Source: Alphaproteobacteria bacterium
GTDB taxonomy: Bacteria; Pseudomonadota; Alphaproteobacteria; Micropepsales; Micropepsaceae
NCBI GenBank assembly: GCA_016792565.1
Contig: JAEUMK010000058.1
Location: forward strand, 1 to 64,000
Length of the DNA stretch: 64,000 bases
Reading direction: 5' to 3'
Of the stretch, positions 45,796-54,816 are shown one piece after another (within the stretch, counting starts at the first letter, position 1; the number at the start of each line of letters is the position of its first letter). Under the pieces are notes generated by a model. That model was not told the DNA's origin and did not search any database. It saw nothing but the letters and a program-made list of their open reading frames with translations. The translations under genes were made by a program, and so were the position numbers.

Positions 45796-46271
45796 TCGGC
45801 GGTTGTGAAGTCGGCGCTCGAGGTCTCGCCCCAGAACTGGATGGTCAGGCGATAGCTGACGCCCGGCTTGAAGCGGGCACTGTCGAGCAGGATGGTTTCG
45901 CGGCGCTCGATCGTCTGGGCGGCGGCGATGGTGATGGTATCGGGCTCGGGCGCGCAGGCTTCGCCCTTGGACTGGACGAAGTCGTCGGCCATCGTCTGAA
46001 CGACCCAGCGCACCACGCGGCACGGTCCGTCGACCTTCAGGGGAATGTCGCTGCCGGTCCGGTTCTGCAGCGTCAGACGGGCTTCCATCGCGGTCTGCCC
46101 GCGCGGACTGAGCGTGACGGGGCCTTCGATCGCGACGGTCAGCCGCAGCCGGGCGCCGCCGAGGTCGCCGAACTCGCCCCGCGAGGCATACCAGGCCACC
46201 AGCAGCAGCGTCAGCGGCACCAGAATGGCGATCGCCAGGCGGCGATAGGACGGCTTGACCGGAGGAGACAT
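45792..46271 (-). CDS. Small membrane-anchored protein with beta-rich domain
   Basis: The 159-residue protein has an N-terminal membrane anchor (RRLAIAILVPLTLLLVAWYASR, about 10-31) with a small cytoplasmic start, so the rest is probably periplasmic. The domain has alternating strands (RLRLTVAIEGPVTLSPRG, MEARLTLQNRTGSDIPLKVDGPC, ETILLDSARFKPGVSYRLTIQF), which looks immunoglobulin-like, and contains two Cys. I do not recognise the family; a BsuPI-like inhibitor fold is a guess. It overlaps the bpt stop by one base, so it follows bpt in one unit. Confidence 0.75.
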   Translation of the reverse strand: MSPPVKPSYRRLAIAILVPLTLLLVAWYASRGEFGDLGGARLRLTVAIEGPVTLSPRGQTAMEARLTLQNRTGSDIPLKVDGPCRVVRWVVQTMADDFVQSKGEACAPEPDTITIAAAQTIERRETILLDSARFKPGVSYRLTIQFWGETSSADFTTAD

Positions 46272-47014
46272 CAGCGCGGCTTGTACGGGGTCCAGCCTTC
46301 AGGCCCATGGCCTTCGAGCGGTTGAAAGCGCGCCTTGTAGGCCATCTTGCGGCAATCCGCGACCAGATATCCCAGATAGACGTGCGGCAGGCGGGCCGCA
46401 CGCGCCCGCTCCACGTGATGCAGCACCATGTAGCTCCCCAGGCTGCGCGGCTCCAGCGCAGGATCGAAGAAGCTGTAGACCATCGAAAGGCCGTCGCTCA
46501 TCACGTCGGTCAGGGCGCAGGCGACGAGCTGCCCCTTGTCGCGGGGCCGCTCGGGCGGCAGGCGATACTCGACGATCTGCGTGTCGATCGTCGTGTCCTC
46601 GATCATCGCGACGAAATCGAGGACGCCCATGCCCGACATGCCGCCGCCCTTGTGGCGGCTGTCCAGGTAGGATCGCAACAAGTGGAACTGTTCCTCGGTG
46701 CCGACCGCCTCGACGGCCTCTGCCGACAGGTCCGCATTCTCCTGGGCGATGCGCCGGAAGCCGCGCGAGCGCTCGAAGGCATCGACCAGTATGCGCACCG
46801 ACACACAGGCCGAGCAGCCGTCGCAGGCGGGCCGGTAGGCGATCGTCTGGCTGCGGCGGAAGCCGACGCGCGCCAGGCTCTCGTGGATCTGGCGCGACAG
46901 CGGTCCGGCGAGCTTCGTGAAGACCTTGCGTTCCAGCCGGCCCGGCAGATAGGGGCAGGGCGTCGGCTGGGTCAGGTAGAACTGCGGAAACCGTGTACCG
47001 AGTTGTTCGGTCAA
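46271..47014 (-). CDS. bpt: Aspartate/glutamate leucyltransferase (Bpt)
   Basis: Bpt adds leucine to proteins with N-terminal Asp or Glu, creating N-degrons for ClpS/ClpAP. The 247-residue protein has PCPYLPGRLERKVFT near residue 18, the cysteine cluster YRPACDGCSACVSVR near 60, and the GNAT-like C-terminal part YLGYLVADCRKMAYKARFQP near 217. The start is a TTG at 47012-47014; no in-frame ATG or GTG lies just upstream. Downstream is a small anchored protein in a TGATG overlap. Confidence 0.93.
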   Translation of the reverse strand: MTEQLGTRFPQFYLTQPTPCPYLPGRLERKVFTKLAGPLSRQIHESLARVGFRRSQTIAYRPACDGCSACVSVRILVDAFERSRGFRRIAQENADLSAEAVEAVGTEEQFHLLRSYLDSRHKGGGMSGMGVLDFVAMIEDTTIDTQIVEYRLPPERPRDKGQLVACALTDVMSDGLSMVYSFFDPALEPRSLGSYMVLHHVERARAARLPHVYLGYLVADCRKMAYKARFQPLEGHGPEGWTPYKPR

Positions 47015-47083
47015 CGCCTGATCCTGGACCGGAGGGTTCGCGATGAACTCAGCATGGCACCGCCAGCGCGGCGCGCAAGGGGA

Positions 47084-47992
47084 TCAGGGCTGGGTCCCGG
47101 CGGGGAGGGGCGGCGCCTCGCGCAGCAGCACGATGGTCATGCGCCGGTTGGCCGAGGCATAGGGATCTTCGGGAAGAAGGGGTTCGGAGCCCGCCTTTCC
47201 GGAGACCTGGAAGATGCGGTCGGCGGGCACGCCGCTGGCCATCAGGAGCTTGCGCGTGGCGTTCGCCCGGTCGGCCGACAACTCCCAGTTGGAGTAACCG
47301 TCGGCGCCTTCGAATTGTCCGCTATCCGTATGACCTGAAATGGAAATCCGGTTCGGCAGCTTGAGCACGATCTTGGCGACCTCGACCAGGAGGCGCTTGA
47401 CGCGGTCGGTCGGCTCGGCCGATCCGGCGGCGAACATCGGGCGGCCTTCCTGATCGACGAGCTGCAGCCGCAGGCCCTCGGGCGTGATGTCGATGAGGAT
47501 CTGCTTGGAGAGCTCGGCGAGGTCGGGCATGTCCTGCATGGCCTGGCGCAGCGACATCTCCGCCTGCTCGAACTCGCGCTGCTCGGCGGACGATTGCGCG
47601 GCCTCCTCGATCTCCTGCGCCGAGGGGCGGATCTCCTCCGAGGGCGGGGCTTCGGTCGGCGGCGCCTCGCCGTCCTTGGTCTTCTGGGCCTCGGGCGCCA
47701 TCTTGACGACGACCGCGACCGCGCCGCCGCTCTTGCCGCCGTTTTCGCCGAAGCTGGTGCCGTCGAGGATGCCGCCGGAGCCGCTGGTCGAGCGGCTGAC
47801 CGAGGCGGGGGCGAAATAGTCGGCGATGCCGCGCTTCTGCTCGGGGCTTGTCGTGTTGATCAGCCACATCAGCAGGAAGAAGGCCATCATCGCGGTCACG
47901 AAGTCCGCATAGGCCACCTTCCACGCGCCGCCATGGTGGCCATGGCCCGCGATCTTCTTGATTTTCTTGATGACGATAGAATCGTCAGCCAT
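47084..47992 (-). CDS. motB: MotB-like flagellar motor stator protein
   Basis: The 302-residue protein has the MotB layout: a single membrane helix with the proton-carrying aspartate D30 in AYADFVTAMMAFFLLMWLI, a plug-like linker, a long low-complexity periplasmic stretch with Pro, Glu and Ala, and a C-terminal OmpA-like peptidoglycan-binding domain (ISGHTDSGQFEG and SANRRMTIVLL). No motA or other flagellar gene is adjacent, so it must work with a MotA coded elsewhere. The hydrophobic start KKIKKIAGHGHHGGAWK is typical for alphaproteobacterial MotB. ATG start, 115 bases from the divergent flavin reductase. Confidence 0.9.
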   Translation of the reverse strand: MADDSIVIKKIKKIAGHGHHGGAWKVAYADFVTAMMAFFLLMWLINTTSPEQKRGIADYFAPASVSRSTSGSGGILDGTSFGENGGKSGGAVAVVVKMAPEAQKTKDGEAPPTEAPPSEEIRPSAQEIEEAAQSSAEQREFEQAEMSLRQAMQDMPDLAELSKQILIDITPEGLRLQLVDQEGRPMFAAGSAEPTDRVKRLLVEVAKIVLKLPNRISISGHTDSGQFEGADGYSNWELSADRANATRKLLMASGVPADRIFQVSGKAGSEPLLPEDPYASANRRMTIVLLREAPPLPAGTQP

Positions 47993-48107
47993 GAGGTGGA
48001 ACAGGCCCCGGCGCGCGCATGGCGCCGCCGGCCGGACGACGCCTCTCGCACCATGGCGGCGGCTGTCTTAAGAAGCGGTGAACAGGTATTAACCCAGGCA
48101 GGCGGGC

Positions 48108-48587
48108 ATGACGGACGAGAAGCGGAAGCTACGCAACGCGCTGGGGTGCTTCACGACCGGCGTCTGCGTCGTCACGGCGGCGACCGAGGCCGGGCCGATC
48201 GGGCTGACGATCAATTCGTTCGCGTCGGTATCCCTCGATCCGCCGCTGGTCCTGTGGAGCCTCGATCGCGCCTCCGATCGCGCCGAGGCGTTCCACGTCG
48301 CCGATCGCTTCGCCATCAACGTCCTGACCGAGGACATGCGCGACCTCTCGGCGCGGCTTGCCCAGAAGGGCGCCTATGCCGTGCCCGACGACGCACTGGA
48401 CCCCGGGCCCGGCGAGGTTCCGGTGCTTCACGGGGCGCTGGCGCAGTTTGTCTGCGAGATCGAGGCCAGGCACGAAGGGGGCGACCACGTGATCTTCGTG
48501 GGACGGGTCGTGCAGTTCGCCCATGCCGAGGCGGGCCGCCCGCTCGTCTACTATCGCGGGCAGTATCGCTCGCTTGCGGAGCTCTAG
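48108..48587 (+). CDS. Flavin reductase family protein
   Basis: A 159-residue FMN-binding split-barrel protein, like the small reductase of two-component monooxygenases. It has LRNALGCFTTGVCVVTA near residue 8, GLTINSFASVSLDPPLVLWSL near 31, and GGDHVIFVGRVVQF near 123. No oxygenase component is next to it. ATG start, divergent from motB; 5 bases before the next gene. Confidence 0.92.
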   Translation: MTDEKRKLRNALGCFTTGVCVVTAATEAGPIGLTINSFASVSLDPPLVLWSLDRASDRAEAFHVADRFAINVLTEDMRDLSARLAQKGAYAVPDDALDPGPGEVPVLHGALAQFVCEIEARHEGGDHVIFVGRVVQFAHAEAGRPLVYYRGQYRSLAEL

Positions 48588-48592
48588 CGATC

Positions 48593-49459
48593 ATGGCGCG
48601 TGTCGCATTCCTGGGCCTCGGCGTGATGGGCTTCCCGATGGCAGGACACCTCGCGCGAGGGGGCCATGAGGTCACGGTCTACAACCGGACCGCCGGCCGC
48701 GCGGCTTCCTGGGTGGCGGCCGCCGGGGGGCGCAGCGCTCCGACGCCGGCGGCGGCGGCCAGGGGAGCCGACATCGTCTTCGCCTGCGTCGGCCGCGACG
48801 ATGACGTCAGGCAGGTCGCGACGGGGCCCGACGGGGCCTTCGGCGCGATGGCGCCGGGCGCGCTCTTCGTCGATCACACGACGACTTCGGCGACGCTGGC
48901 GCGCGAGCTGGACGCCGCGGCACGGGCGTTGGGCCTCGGCTTCGTCGATGCGCCGGTCAGCGGCGGGCAGGCGGGGGCCGAGAAAGGCCAGCTCACCATC
49001 ATGTGCGGCGGCGCCGAGGCGGACTTCGCCTCCGCCGCTCCGGTCTTCGCCTGCTATGCGAAGATGGCGCGCCGGCTCGGCCCCGCCGGGGCCGGCCAGC
49101 TCGCCAAGATGACCAACCAGATCTGCATCGCTGGCCTCGTCCAGGCGCTGGCTGAGGGGCTGGCGTTCGCGCAGGCCGCCGGGCTCGACGGCAAGGCCGT
49201 GGTCGACGTGATCTCCAAGGGCGCCGCCCAGTCGTGGCAGATGGAGAACCGCCACGCGACGATGCTGGAGGGTGAGTTCGACTTCGGCTTCGCCGTGGAA
49301 TGGATGCGCAAGGATCTGGGGATCGCGCTCGACGAGGCGCGGCGCAACGGCGCCCAGCTGCCCGTGACGGCGCTGGTCGACCAGTTCTATGCCGAGGTCG
49401 AGAAGATGGGCGGGCGGCGCTGGGATACGTCCAGCCTCATCGCGCGTCTGAAGGAATGA
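48593..49459 (+). CDS. 3-hydroxyisobutyrate dehydrogenase-type NAD(P)-dependent dehydrogenase
   Basis: A 288-residue beta-hydroxyacid dehydrogenase. The Rossmann loop is VAFLGLGVMGFPMAGHLARGGHEV, the substrate motif FVDAPVSGGQAGAEKGQL near residue 117, and the catalytic lysine is in GAGQLAKMTNQICI near 163. It could oxidise 3-hydroxyisobutyrate in valine degradation, since isobutyryl-CoA dehydrogenase and 3-hydroxyisobutyryl-CoA hydrolase homologues lie 2-4 kb downstream; other substrates such as tartronate semialdehyde are possible. Start ATG 48593. The stop overlaps the TetR ATG. Confidence 0.9.
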   Translation: MARVAFLGLGVMGFPMAGHLARGGHEVTVYNRTAGRAASWVAAAGGRSAPTPAAAARGADIVFACVGRDDDVRQVATGPDGAFGAMAPGALFVDHTTTSATLARELDAAARALGLGFVDAPVSGGQAGAEKGQLTIMCGGAEADFASAAPVFACYAKMARRLGPAGAGQLAKMTNQICIAGLVQALAEGLAFAQAAGLDGKAVVDVISKGAAQSWQMENRHATMLEGEFDFGFAVEWMRKDLGIALDEARRNGAQLPVTALVDQFYAEVEKMGGRRWDTSSLIARLKE

Positions 49460-50016
49460 GCCGGCTCGACGAGGGGCGGGCACGTCTTCTGGCCGCCGCG
49501 AGGCGGGCGGCCACCGAGACCGCGGCGTCGCGGGTATCGCTGCGCGACATCGCCAAGGCCGCCGGCCTGTCGCCGGCCGCCTGCTATCGCTACTTCCCGT
49601 CGCGCGAACGGCTCGCGGATGCGCTGGCGGTCGAGGTCTGCGCCGAAATCGTCGCCGCAGCCGGCGCGGCGGCGGCCGAGGAATCGGAACCCGGCGAAAA
49701 GCTTGCCGCCGCGGCCGAGGCCTATCTCGGCTATGCGGTCGCCAATCGCGGCGCCTTCGATCTCGCCTTCGAGCGCGGCGAGGGCGACTGGGTCGCGGCG
49801 GATCGCAGCGGGGCCGGCATGGCGATCGCCAATCTGTTCGGCGATCTGGCCGGGCAGCCCGGCTTCGGCGCCTCGCTGTGGGGCGCCGTGCACGGCGTCG
49901 TCGACCTGCTGATCAAGGGTGTCATCGACGTCGGCCAGCGCGAACTGGGAACCAGCGTCATCCCTTCGCGCGGCGGCACGCTGCTGCGCGGTCTGGTGGA
50001 CAGCCTGAGGCTCTGA
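49456..50016 (+). CDS. TetR family transcriptional regulator
   Basis: A 186-residue regulator with an N-terminal helix-turn-helix: ASRVSLRDIAKAAGLSPAACYRYFPSRERLADALA at about residues 24-58. The C-terminal ligand domain is alpha-helical and lacks clear Cys or His metal sites. Ligand unknown. ATG overlaps the dehydrogenase stop (ATGA), so it may regulate the dehydrogenase and neighbouring valine genes. Confidence 0.92.
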   Translation: MSRLDEGRARLLAAARRAATETAASRVSLRDIAKAAGLSPAACYRYFPSRERLADALAVEVCAEIVAAAGAAAAEESEPGEKLAAAAEAYLGYAVANRGAFDLAFERGEGDWVAADRSGAGMAIANLFGDLAGQPGFGASLWGAVHGVVDLLIKGVIDVGQRELGTSVIPSRGGTLLRGLVDSLRL

Positions 50017-50036
50017 CGGCGGCGCCGCGGCGGCCG

Positions 50037-50456
50037 CTACTTCTTCAGCGAATCCCGGATTTCGCGCAGCAGGACGATGTCCTCGGGCGTCGGCGGCGCT
50101 TCGGCCGGCGCTTCGGGCGCCTTCGGCAGCATGCGGTTCGCGGCCTTGACCAGCAGGAAGACCGCGAAGGCGACGATGACGAATTTCACGAGGGCGTTCG
50201 TGAACATGCCGTAGTTCAGCGTCGCCACGCCGGCCTTCTGGGCTTCGGCCAGCACGGGGTACAGCGTGTCGCGGCCGCTGATCTGGATGAAGAGGTTCGA
50301 GAAGTCGACGCCGCCCAGAAGCACGCCGATCGGCGGCATGATGATGTCGTTGACCAGCGAGGTCACGATCGCCGTGAAGGCCGTGCCCATGATGATGCCG
50401 ACCGCCAGGTCGAGCACGTTGCCGCGCAGGATGAAGGCTCGGAATTCCTTGAACAT
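50037..50456 (-). CDS. mscL: Large-conductance mechanosensitive channel
   Basis: MscL opens at high membrane tension to release solutes. The 139-residue product has the N-terminal amphipathic start [31 protein letters not shown], the first helix with its Gly/Ala packing, a periplasmic loop and the second helix [18 protein letters not shown], followed by a C-terminal bundle helix. Start at ATG 50454-50456; the frame stays open further but that region lacks a ribosome site. 20 bases from the convergent TetR gene. Confidence 0.96.
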   Translation of the reverse strand: MFKEFRAFILRGNVLDLAVGIIMGTAFTAIVTSLVNDIIMPPIGVLLGGVDFSNLFIQISGRDTLYPVLAEAQKAGVATLNYGMFTNALVKFVIVAFAVFLLVKAANRMLPKAPEAPAEAPPTPEDIVLLREIRDSLKK

Positions 50457-50505
50457 TGGGCAGTCCTTCGGTGTTCGACGTCGCCGCGCAACCTTGGCGC
50501 GCAGA

Positions 50506-51504
50506 TCAGGTGTTGGCAAGCAGCCGTGCGATGTCGCGGGCGAAATAGGTCAGCACGCCGTCCGCGCCGGCGCGCTTGAAGGCGGTGAGGCTTTCCAGAA
50601 TGGTCCGGTCGCGGTCGAGCCAGCCTTTGTCGATGGCGCCCCGCAGCATCGCGTACTCGCCCGACACCTGGTAGGCGAAGGTCGGAACGCCGAATGCGGC
50701 CTTCACGCGCTGCACGATGTCGAGATAGGGCATCCCCGGCTTGACCATCACCATGTCGGCGCCTTCCGCGAGATCGAGCGCCACTTCGCGCAGCGCCTCG
50801 TCGCCGTTGGCGGGGTCCATCTGGTAGGTCTTCTTGTCGCCGGTGAGCGCCGTCTTGGTGCCGATGGCGTCGCGGAACGGGCCATAGAAGGCAGAGGCGT
50901 ACTTGGCCGCATAGGACATGATCAGCGTGTCCTTGAAACCCGCCGCCTCCAGCCCCGTGCGGATCGCCCCGACGCGGCCGTCCATCATGTCGGAGGGGGC
51001 GATGATGTCGCAGCCGGCTCGGACCTGGAGCAGCGCCTGCTCCACAAGGATGGCGACCGTCTCGTCGTTGAGAATGCGGCCGTCCTTCAGCAGCCCGTCA
51101 TGGCCGTGGCTGGTATAGGGGTCGAGCGCCACGTCGCAGAGCACGCCGACGGCGGAGCTCGCCGCCTTGATTTCGGCGATCGCGCGGCACACCAGATTGT
51201 CCGGATTGAGGGCCTCGCGGCCGTCCTCGGACCGGGCCTCCGGCTGGGTGAAGGGGAAGAGGGCAATGCACGGAATGCCGAGCGAGGCGGCTTCCTGCGC
51301 CGCCTTGCCGATGAGATCGACCGAGAGCCGCGCGACGCCCGGCATGGAGGGAACCGGCTCCTCGACGCCGCGCCCGGCGCAGACGAAAAGCGGCCAGATG
51401 AGATCGTTCGGCGACAGCGCGGTCTCGCGCACCATCCGGCGGGACCAGTCTGCCTGGCGAAGGCGGCGCATGCGAAGGGCAGGGAAGGTCGGTGCGGCGG
51501 TCAC
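50506..51504 (-). CDS. hemB: Delta-aminolevulinic acid dehydratase
   Basis: HemB condenses two 5-aminolevulinate molecules to porphobilinogen. The 332-residue barrel has the Schiff-base lysines in [17 protein letters not shown] near residue 199 and [11 protein letters not shown] near 251. The metal site at residues 120-130 reads [16 protein letters not shown], in which Cys/His zinc ligands are replaced by Asp, the magnesium-type site. GTG start at 51502-51504. HemA (ALA synthase) is 5 kb away. Confidence 0.96.
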   Translation of the reverse strand: MTAAPTFPALRMRRLRQADWSRRMVRETALSPNDLIWPLFVCAGRGVEEPVPSMPGVARLSVDLIGKAAQEAASLGIPCIALFPFTQPEARSEDGREALNPDNLVCRAIAEIKAASSAVGVLCDVALDPYTSHGHDGLLKDGRILNDETVAILVEQALLQVRAGCDIIAPSDMMDGRVGAIRTGLEAAGFKDTLIMSYAAKYASAFYGPFRDAIGTKTALTGDKKTYQMDPANGDEALREVALDLAEGADMVMVKPGMPYLDIVQRVKAAFGVPTFAYQVSGEYAMLRGAIDKGWLDRDRTILESLTAFKRAGADGVLTYFARDIARLLANT

Positions 51505-51579
51505 GGCAGCGGTCTTTACGTTGGCGGAACTGGCGGAAAGATGGCACGTCCAGTATCACGCCGTCCAAGGGAGTCCGCC

Positions 51580-52719
51580 ATGAATTTCGACCTGACCGAG
51601 GACCAGCGCGCGTTCCAGGACACCGCGCATGCGTTCGCCGAAACCCATCTGCGTCCGAAAGCGGCGGAGTGGGACGAGACCGGCCACTTCGCGATCGACG
51701 AAATGCGCAAGGCGGCCGAACTTGGTTTCGCGGCGATCTACATCAAGGGCGATGTCGGCGGTTCGGAACTGAGCCGGCTGGACGCGGCGATCATCTTCGA
51801 GGAGTTGTCGTGGGGCTGCACCGCGACGGCCGCCTATCTGTCGATCCACAACATGGCGGCCTGGATGATCGACCGCTTCGGGTCGGATGCGCTGCGCCAC
51901 CGTTTCCTTCCCAGAATGACCACGATGGAGCACATCGCGAGCTACTGCCTGACCGAACCTAATTCTGGCTCGGACGCCGCGGCGCTGCGCACCCGCGCCG
52001 TGCGCGATGGCGACCACTACGTGCTGAACGGCTCCAAGGCGTTCATTTCGGGCGCCGGCGTATCGGACCTCTACGTCTGCATGGTGCGCACCGGCGAGGA
52101 CGGACCCAAGGGCATCTCCTGCATGGTGATCGAGAAGGGGACGCCGGGCCTCAGCTTCGGCAAGCCGGAGCGCAAGATGGGCTGGAACAGCCAGCCGACG
52201 GCGACGGTCAATTTCGAAGACTGCCGCGTACCGGCCGAGAACCTGGTTGGCAAGGAAGGCGAGGGCTTCCGCTTCGCGATGATGGGCCTCGACGGCGGGC
52301 GGCTGAATATCGGCGCCTGCTCGCTTGGCACGGCCCGATCGGCGCTGGAGACGGCGCGGACCTATCTCGCCGAGCGCAAGGCGTTCGGCCGCCCGCTGGC
52401 CGACTTTCAGGGCCTGCAGTTCAAACTGGCCGACATGGCGACCGACCTCGAAGCCTCGCGCCTGATGATCCGCCATGCCGCCGCGAAGCTGGACGCCAGA
52501 GATCCCCGGGCGACGATGTACTGCGCCATGGCCAAGCGGCACGCGACGGACATGGGCTTTGCGGTCGCCAATGAGGCGCTGCAGATCCATGGCGGCTACG
52601 GCTATCTGAAGGACTTCCCGCTGGAGCGCCACGTACGCGACCTGCGCGTGCACCAAATTCTGGAAGGCACCAACGAGATCATGCGTATGATCGTCGCGCG
52701 CGAACTGATGCGCCAATAG
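51580..52719 (+). CDS. Acyl-CoA dehydrogenase, isobutyryl-CoA dehydrogenase-like
   Basis: A 379-residue flavoprotein that dehydrogenates branched short acyl-CoA. It has [15 protein letters not shown] near residue 125, the [30 protein letters not shown] segment near 343, and the [15 protein letters not shown] element near 86 seen in isobutyryl-CoA dehydrogenases. Catalytic base probably Glu in EGTNE near residue 365. ATG with AAGGGAG upstream. Context (3-hydroxyisobutyryl-CoA hydrolase downstream) fits valine degradation. Confidence 0.93.
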   Translation: MNFDLTEDQRAFQDTAHAFAETHLRPKAAEWDETGHFAIDEMRKAAELGFAAIYIKGDVGGSELSRLDAAIIFEELSWGCTATAAYLSIHNMAAWMIDRFGSDALRHRFLPRMTTMEHIASYCLTEPNSGSDAAALRTRAVRDGDHYVLNGSKAFISGAGVSDLYVCMVRTGEDGPKGISCMVIEKGTPGLSFGKPERKMGWNSQPTATVNFEDCRVPAENLVGKEGEGFRFAMMGLDGGRLNIGACSLGTARSALETARTYLAERKAFGRPLADFQGLQFKLADMATDLEASRLMIRHAAAKLDARDPRATMYCAMAKRHATDMGFAVANEALQIHGGYGYLKDFPLERHVRDLRVHQILEGTNEIMRMIVARELMRQ

Positions 52720-52728
52720 GAGCGGGCC

Positions 52729-53142
52729 ATGATCTATCACTCGATCGTCGGATTCATCGTCTGGGTTCTCGCGACGCTGGCCTTCCGCTTCTACGGGCAG
52801 GCGTTCTTCTATCCGGACATCCTGGTGGTCTCGATCCTGTTCATCGTCGCCGGGCCGGTGCTGTGGGGGTTCATGATCGTCTATCTGGGCGTTCTGAACG
52901 TCCTGCCCGAGAACCGGGCGCTGGCGGCCATCGCCTTCGTTCTGCCCGGGATGGCGCTGGACTGTCTGGCGATTGCGAATTTCGGTCTGGTCTTCCCCAA
53001 TCTCGACCCGTCTCTGGACGGACTGTTCGGCTCGCTCATGTTGTGGGCCTACGGCTCGCTTCTGTTCGGCGGCTACAGCTCCGACCGGCGCGCCAAGCGC
53101 AAGGCGGCGAGGCTGCTGCTGGAGCGCGCGGGCGGCGAATGA
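52729..53142 (+). CDS. Small four-helix membrane protein, possibly DUF5367
   Basis: A 137-residue protein with about four hydrophobic helices (4-22, 30-55, 61-84, 95-112) and a basic cytoplasmic end (DRRAKRKAARLL). It may belong to the DUF5367 group, but I hold this loosely. No catalytic motif. ATG with GGAG upstream; the stop overlaps the hydrolase ATG, and it lies between two genes of valine breakdown, so it probably shares their transcript. Function unknown. Confidence 0.8.
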   Translation: MIYHSIVGFIVWVLATLAFRFYGQAFFYPDILVVSILFIVAGPVLWGFMIVYLGVLNVLPENRALAAIAFVLPGMALDCLAIANFGLVFPNLDPSLDGLFGSLMLWAYGSLLFGGYSSDRRAKRKAARLLLERAGGE

Positions 53143-54173
53143 GCGACGAGGAGATCCTGTTCGAACGGCGCGGCGGGCTCGGGCTCGTCACGCTGAACCG
53201 CCCCAAGGCGCTCAACGCCCTCACCCTCGGCATGGTCCGGGCGATGACGCTCCAGCTCAAGGCCTGGGCGAAGGACGAGCACGTCAAGACGGTGGCGGTG
53301 CGCGGCGCGGGGGATCGCGCGCTCTGCGCCGGCGGGGACATCCGCGCCCTGTACGAAAGCGGGAAGACCGGTACGCCCTATGCCAGCGATTTCTGGTCGG
53401 AGGAGTATCGCCTCAACACGCTGATCAAGGAATTTCCCAAGCCCTATGTGGCGCTGATGCACGGGATCGTGATGGGCGGCGGGGTCGGCGTCGCGCTGCA
53501 CGGCTCGCACCGCGTGGCCTGCGAGAGCACGACCTTTGCGATGCCGGAAACCGGCATCGGCCTTTTCCCGGATGTCGGCGGGACCTTCTTCCTGCCGCGG
53601 CTGGCGGGCCGGGTTGGGCTCTATCTGGGGCTCACCGGCGCCCGGCTCAAAGCGGCCGACCTGCGTCACCTCGGTCTCGTCACCCATGTCGCGCCCTTTG
53701 CGGACTTCGAGGCGATCGTCGCCGCGCTGGCCGAGACAGGCCCCGACAGGGCGCTGCGCGCCTATGCCGAACAGCCGCAGGATGCGCCGATCGAGGCAGC
53801 CATGGCCGAGATCGACGCTCATTTCGGCGGCGAGAGCGTGGAGGAAATCCTCGCAAGCCTCGACGCCGATCGGAGCGACTGGGCGCGGGCGACCGCCGCG
53901 ACCATCCGCACGAAGTCGCCGACAAGCCTCAAGATCGCCTTCCGTCAGATCATGGCGGGTCGCCGGCTGCCGTTCCGCGACTGCATGGCGCTGGAGTTCC
54001 GCATAACCGAACGGGTCCAGAAGGGGCACGATTTTTACGAGGGCGTGCGCGCCACGATCCTCGACAAGGACGGCGCACCGCAATGGAAGCCCGCGACGCT
54101 TGAGGACGTGAAGCCCTGGATGATTGACGATTACTTCACGCCCCTTACCCAGGAATGGACGGCCGACGCCTAA
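53139..54173 (+). CDS. 3-hydroxyisobutyryl-CoA hydrolase-like (crotonase fold)
   Basis: A 344-residue protein with the long crotonase form of HIBCH, which hydrolyses 3-hydroxyisobutyryl-CoA in valine degradation. Motifs are ALCAGGDIRALYESG near residue 62, ALMHGIVMGGGVGVALHGSHRV near 105, and the catalytic Glu/Asp region FAMPETGIGLFPDVGGTFFLPRL near 131. The C-terminal extension (FRITERVQKGHDFYEGVRATILDKD) is as in HIBCH and not in simple hydratases. ATG at 53139 overlaps the membrane-protein stop. Confidence 0.94.
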   Translation: MSDEEILFERRGGLGLVTLNRPKALNALTLGMVRAMTLQLKAWAKDEHVKTVAVRGAGDRALCAGGDIRALYESGKTGTPYASDFWSEEYRLNTLIKEFPKPYVALMHGIVMGGGVGVALHGSHRVACESTTFAMPETGIGLFPDVGGTFFLPRLAGRVGLYLGLTGARLKAADLRHLGLVTHVAPFADFEAIVAALAETGPDRALRAYAEQPQDAPIEAAMAEIDAHFGGESVEEILASLDADRSDWARATAATIRTKSPTSLKIAFRQIMAGRRLPFRDCMALEFRITERVQKGHDFYEGVRATILDKDGAPQWKPATLEDVKPWMIDDYFTPLTQEWTADA

Positions 54174-54287
54174 AGTTGCAGGCCGAAAATCAAGCTTAAT
54201 CCGGGATTCACCCCGTTCTTTGACCGGCGCTTAAGCCTGCCCGCGTATGTTCGCCTCAATGGTGGTGGATAAGGCGGGTAACTCGCA

Positions 54288-54815
54288 ATGAACGTCGCTC
54301 TGAAGGCTCGCGTGCCTCATGCTCCCGAACTGCCGGCCGCGCCGGAGAGTTCGGCCGAGCTGAAGCCGCTCTACCTGGAGACGCTCAACCGCATCGAGCG
54401 GCTGCATCGTCAGCTTCTGGATGTGATCAAGGACGAACTGGAGCGCGTACGCATCCGCGACGTGAACTCGGTTCAGGCGCTGCTGCTGTTCAATATCGGC
54501 GACGCCGAAATGACGGCCGGCGAACTGCGGACGCGCGGGCACTATCTCGGCTCGAACGTCTCGTACAATCTCAAGAAGCTCGTCGACATGGGCTACATCA
54601 ACCATGCCCGGTCCGAAGTCGACCGCCGCTCGGTGCGCGTGCGCCTGACGGAAAAGGGACGCGTCGTCCACAAGCTGTGCTCCGGGCTGTTCGACCGCCA
54701 CACGCTCTCGGTCGACAAGGTGGGCGGCGTCGATCCGGCGACGTTCGTGACGCTGAACGACTCGCTGCGCCGCCTGGAACGTTTCTGGGCCGACCAGATC
54801 CGCTTCCGCCTCTGA
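54288..54815 (+). CDS. MarR family regulator, LdtR-like
   Basis: A 175-residue winged-helix regulator. The first 30 residues are disordered; then DVNSVQALLLFNIGDAEMTAGELRTRGHYLGSNVSYNLKKLVDMGYI (about 60-105) with the wing DRRSVRVRLTEKG near 112. This resembles LdtR of Liberibacter and its alphaproteobacterial relatives, which regulate cell-wall genes, but the ligand is unknown. ATG start; about 114 bases of intergenic sequence before it contain a hairpin-free, AT-richer patch with CTTAA sites and no clear promoter. Confidence 0.85.
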   Translation: MNVALKARVPHAPELPAAPESSAELKPLYLETLNRIERLHRQLLDVIKDELERVRIRDVNSVQALLLFNIGDAEMTAGELRTRGHYLGSNVSYNLKKLVDMGYINHARSEVDRRSVRVRLTEKGRVVHKLCSGLFDRHTLSVDKVGGVDPATFVTLNDSLRRLERFWADQIRFRL

Positions 54816-54816
54816 C

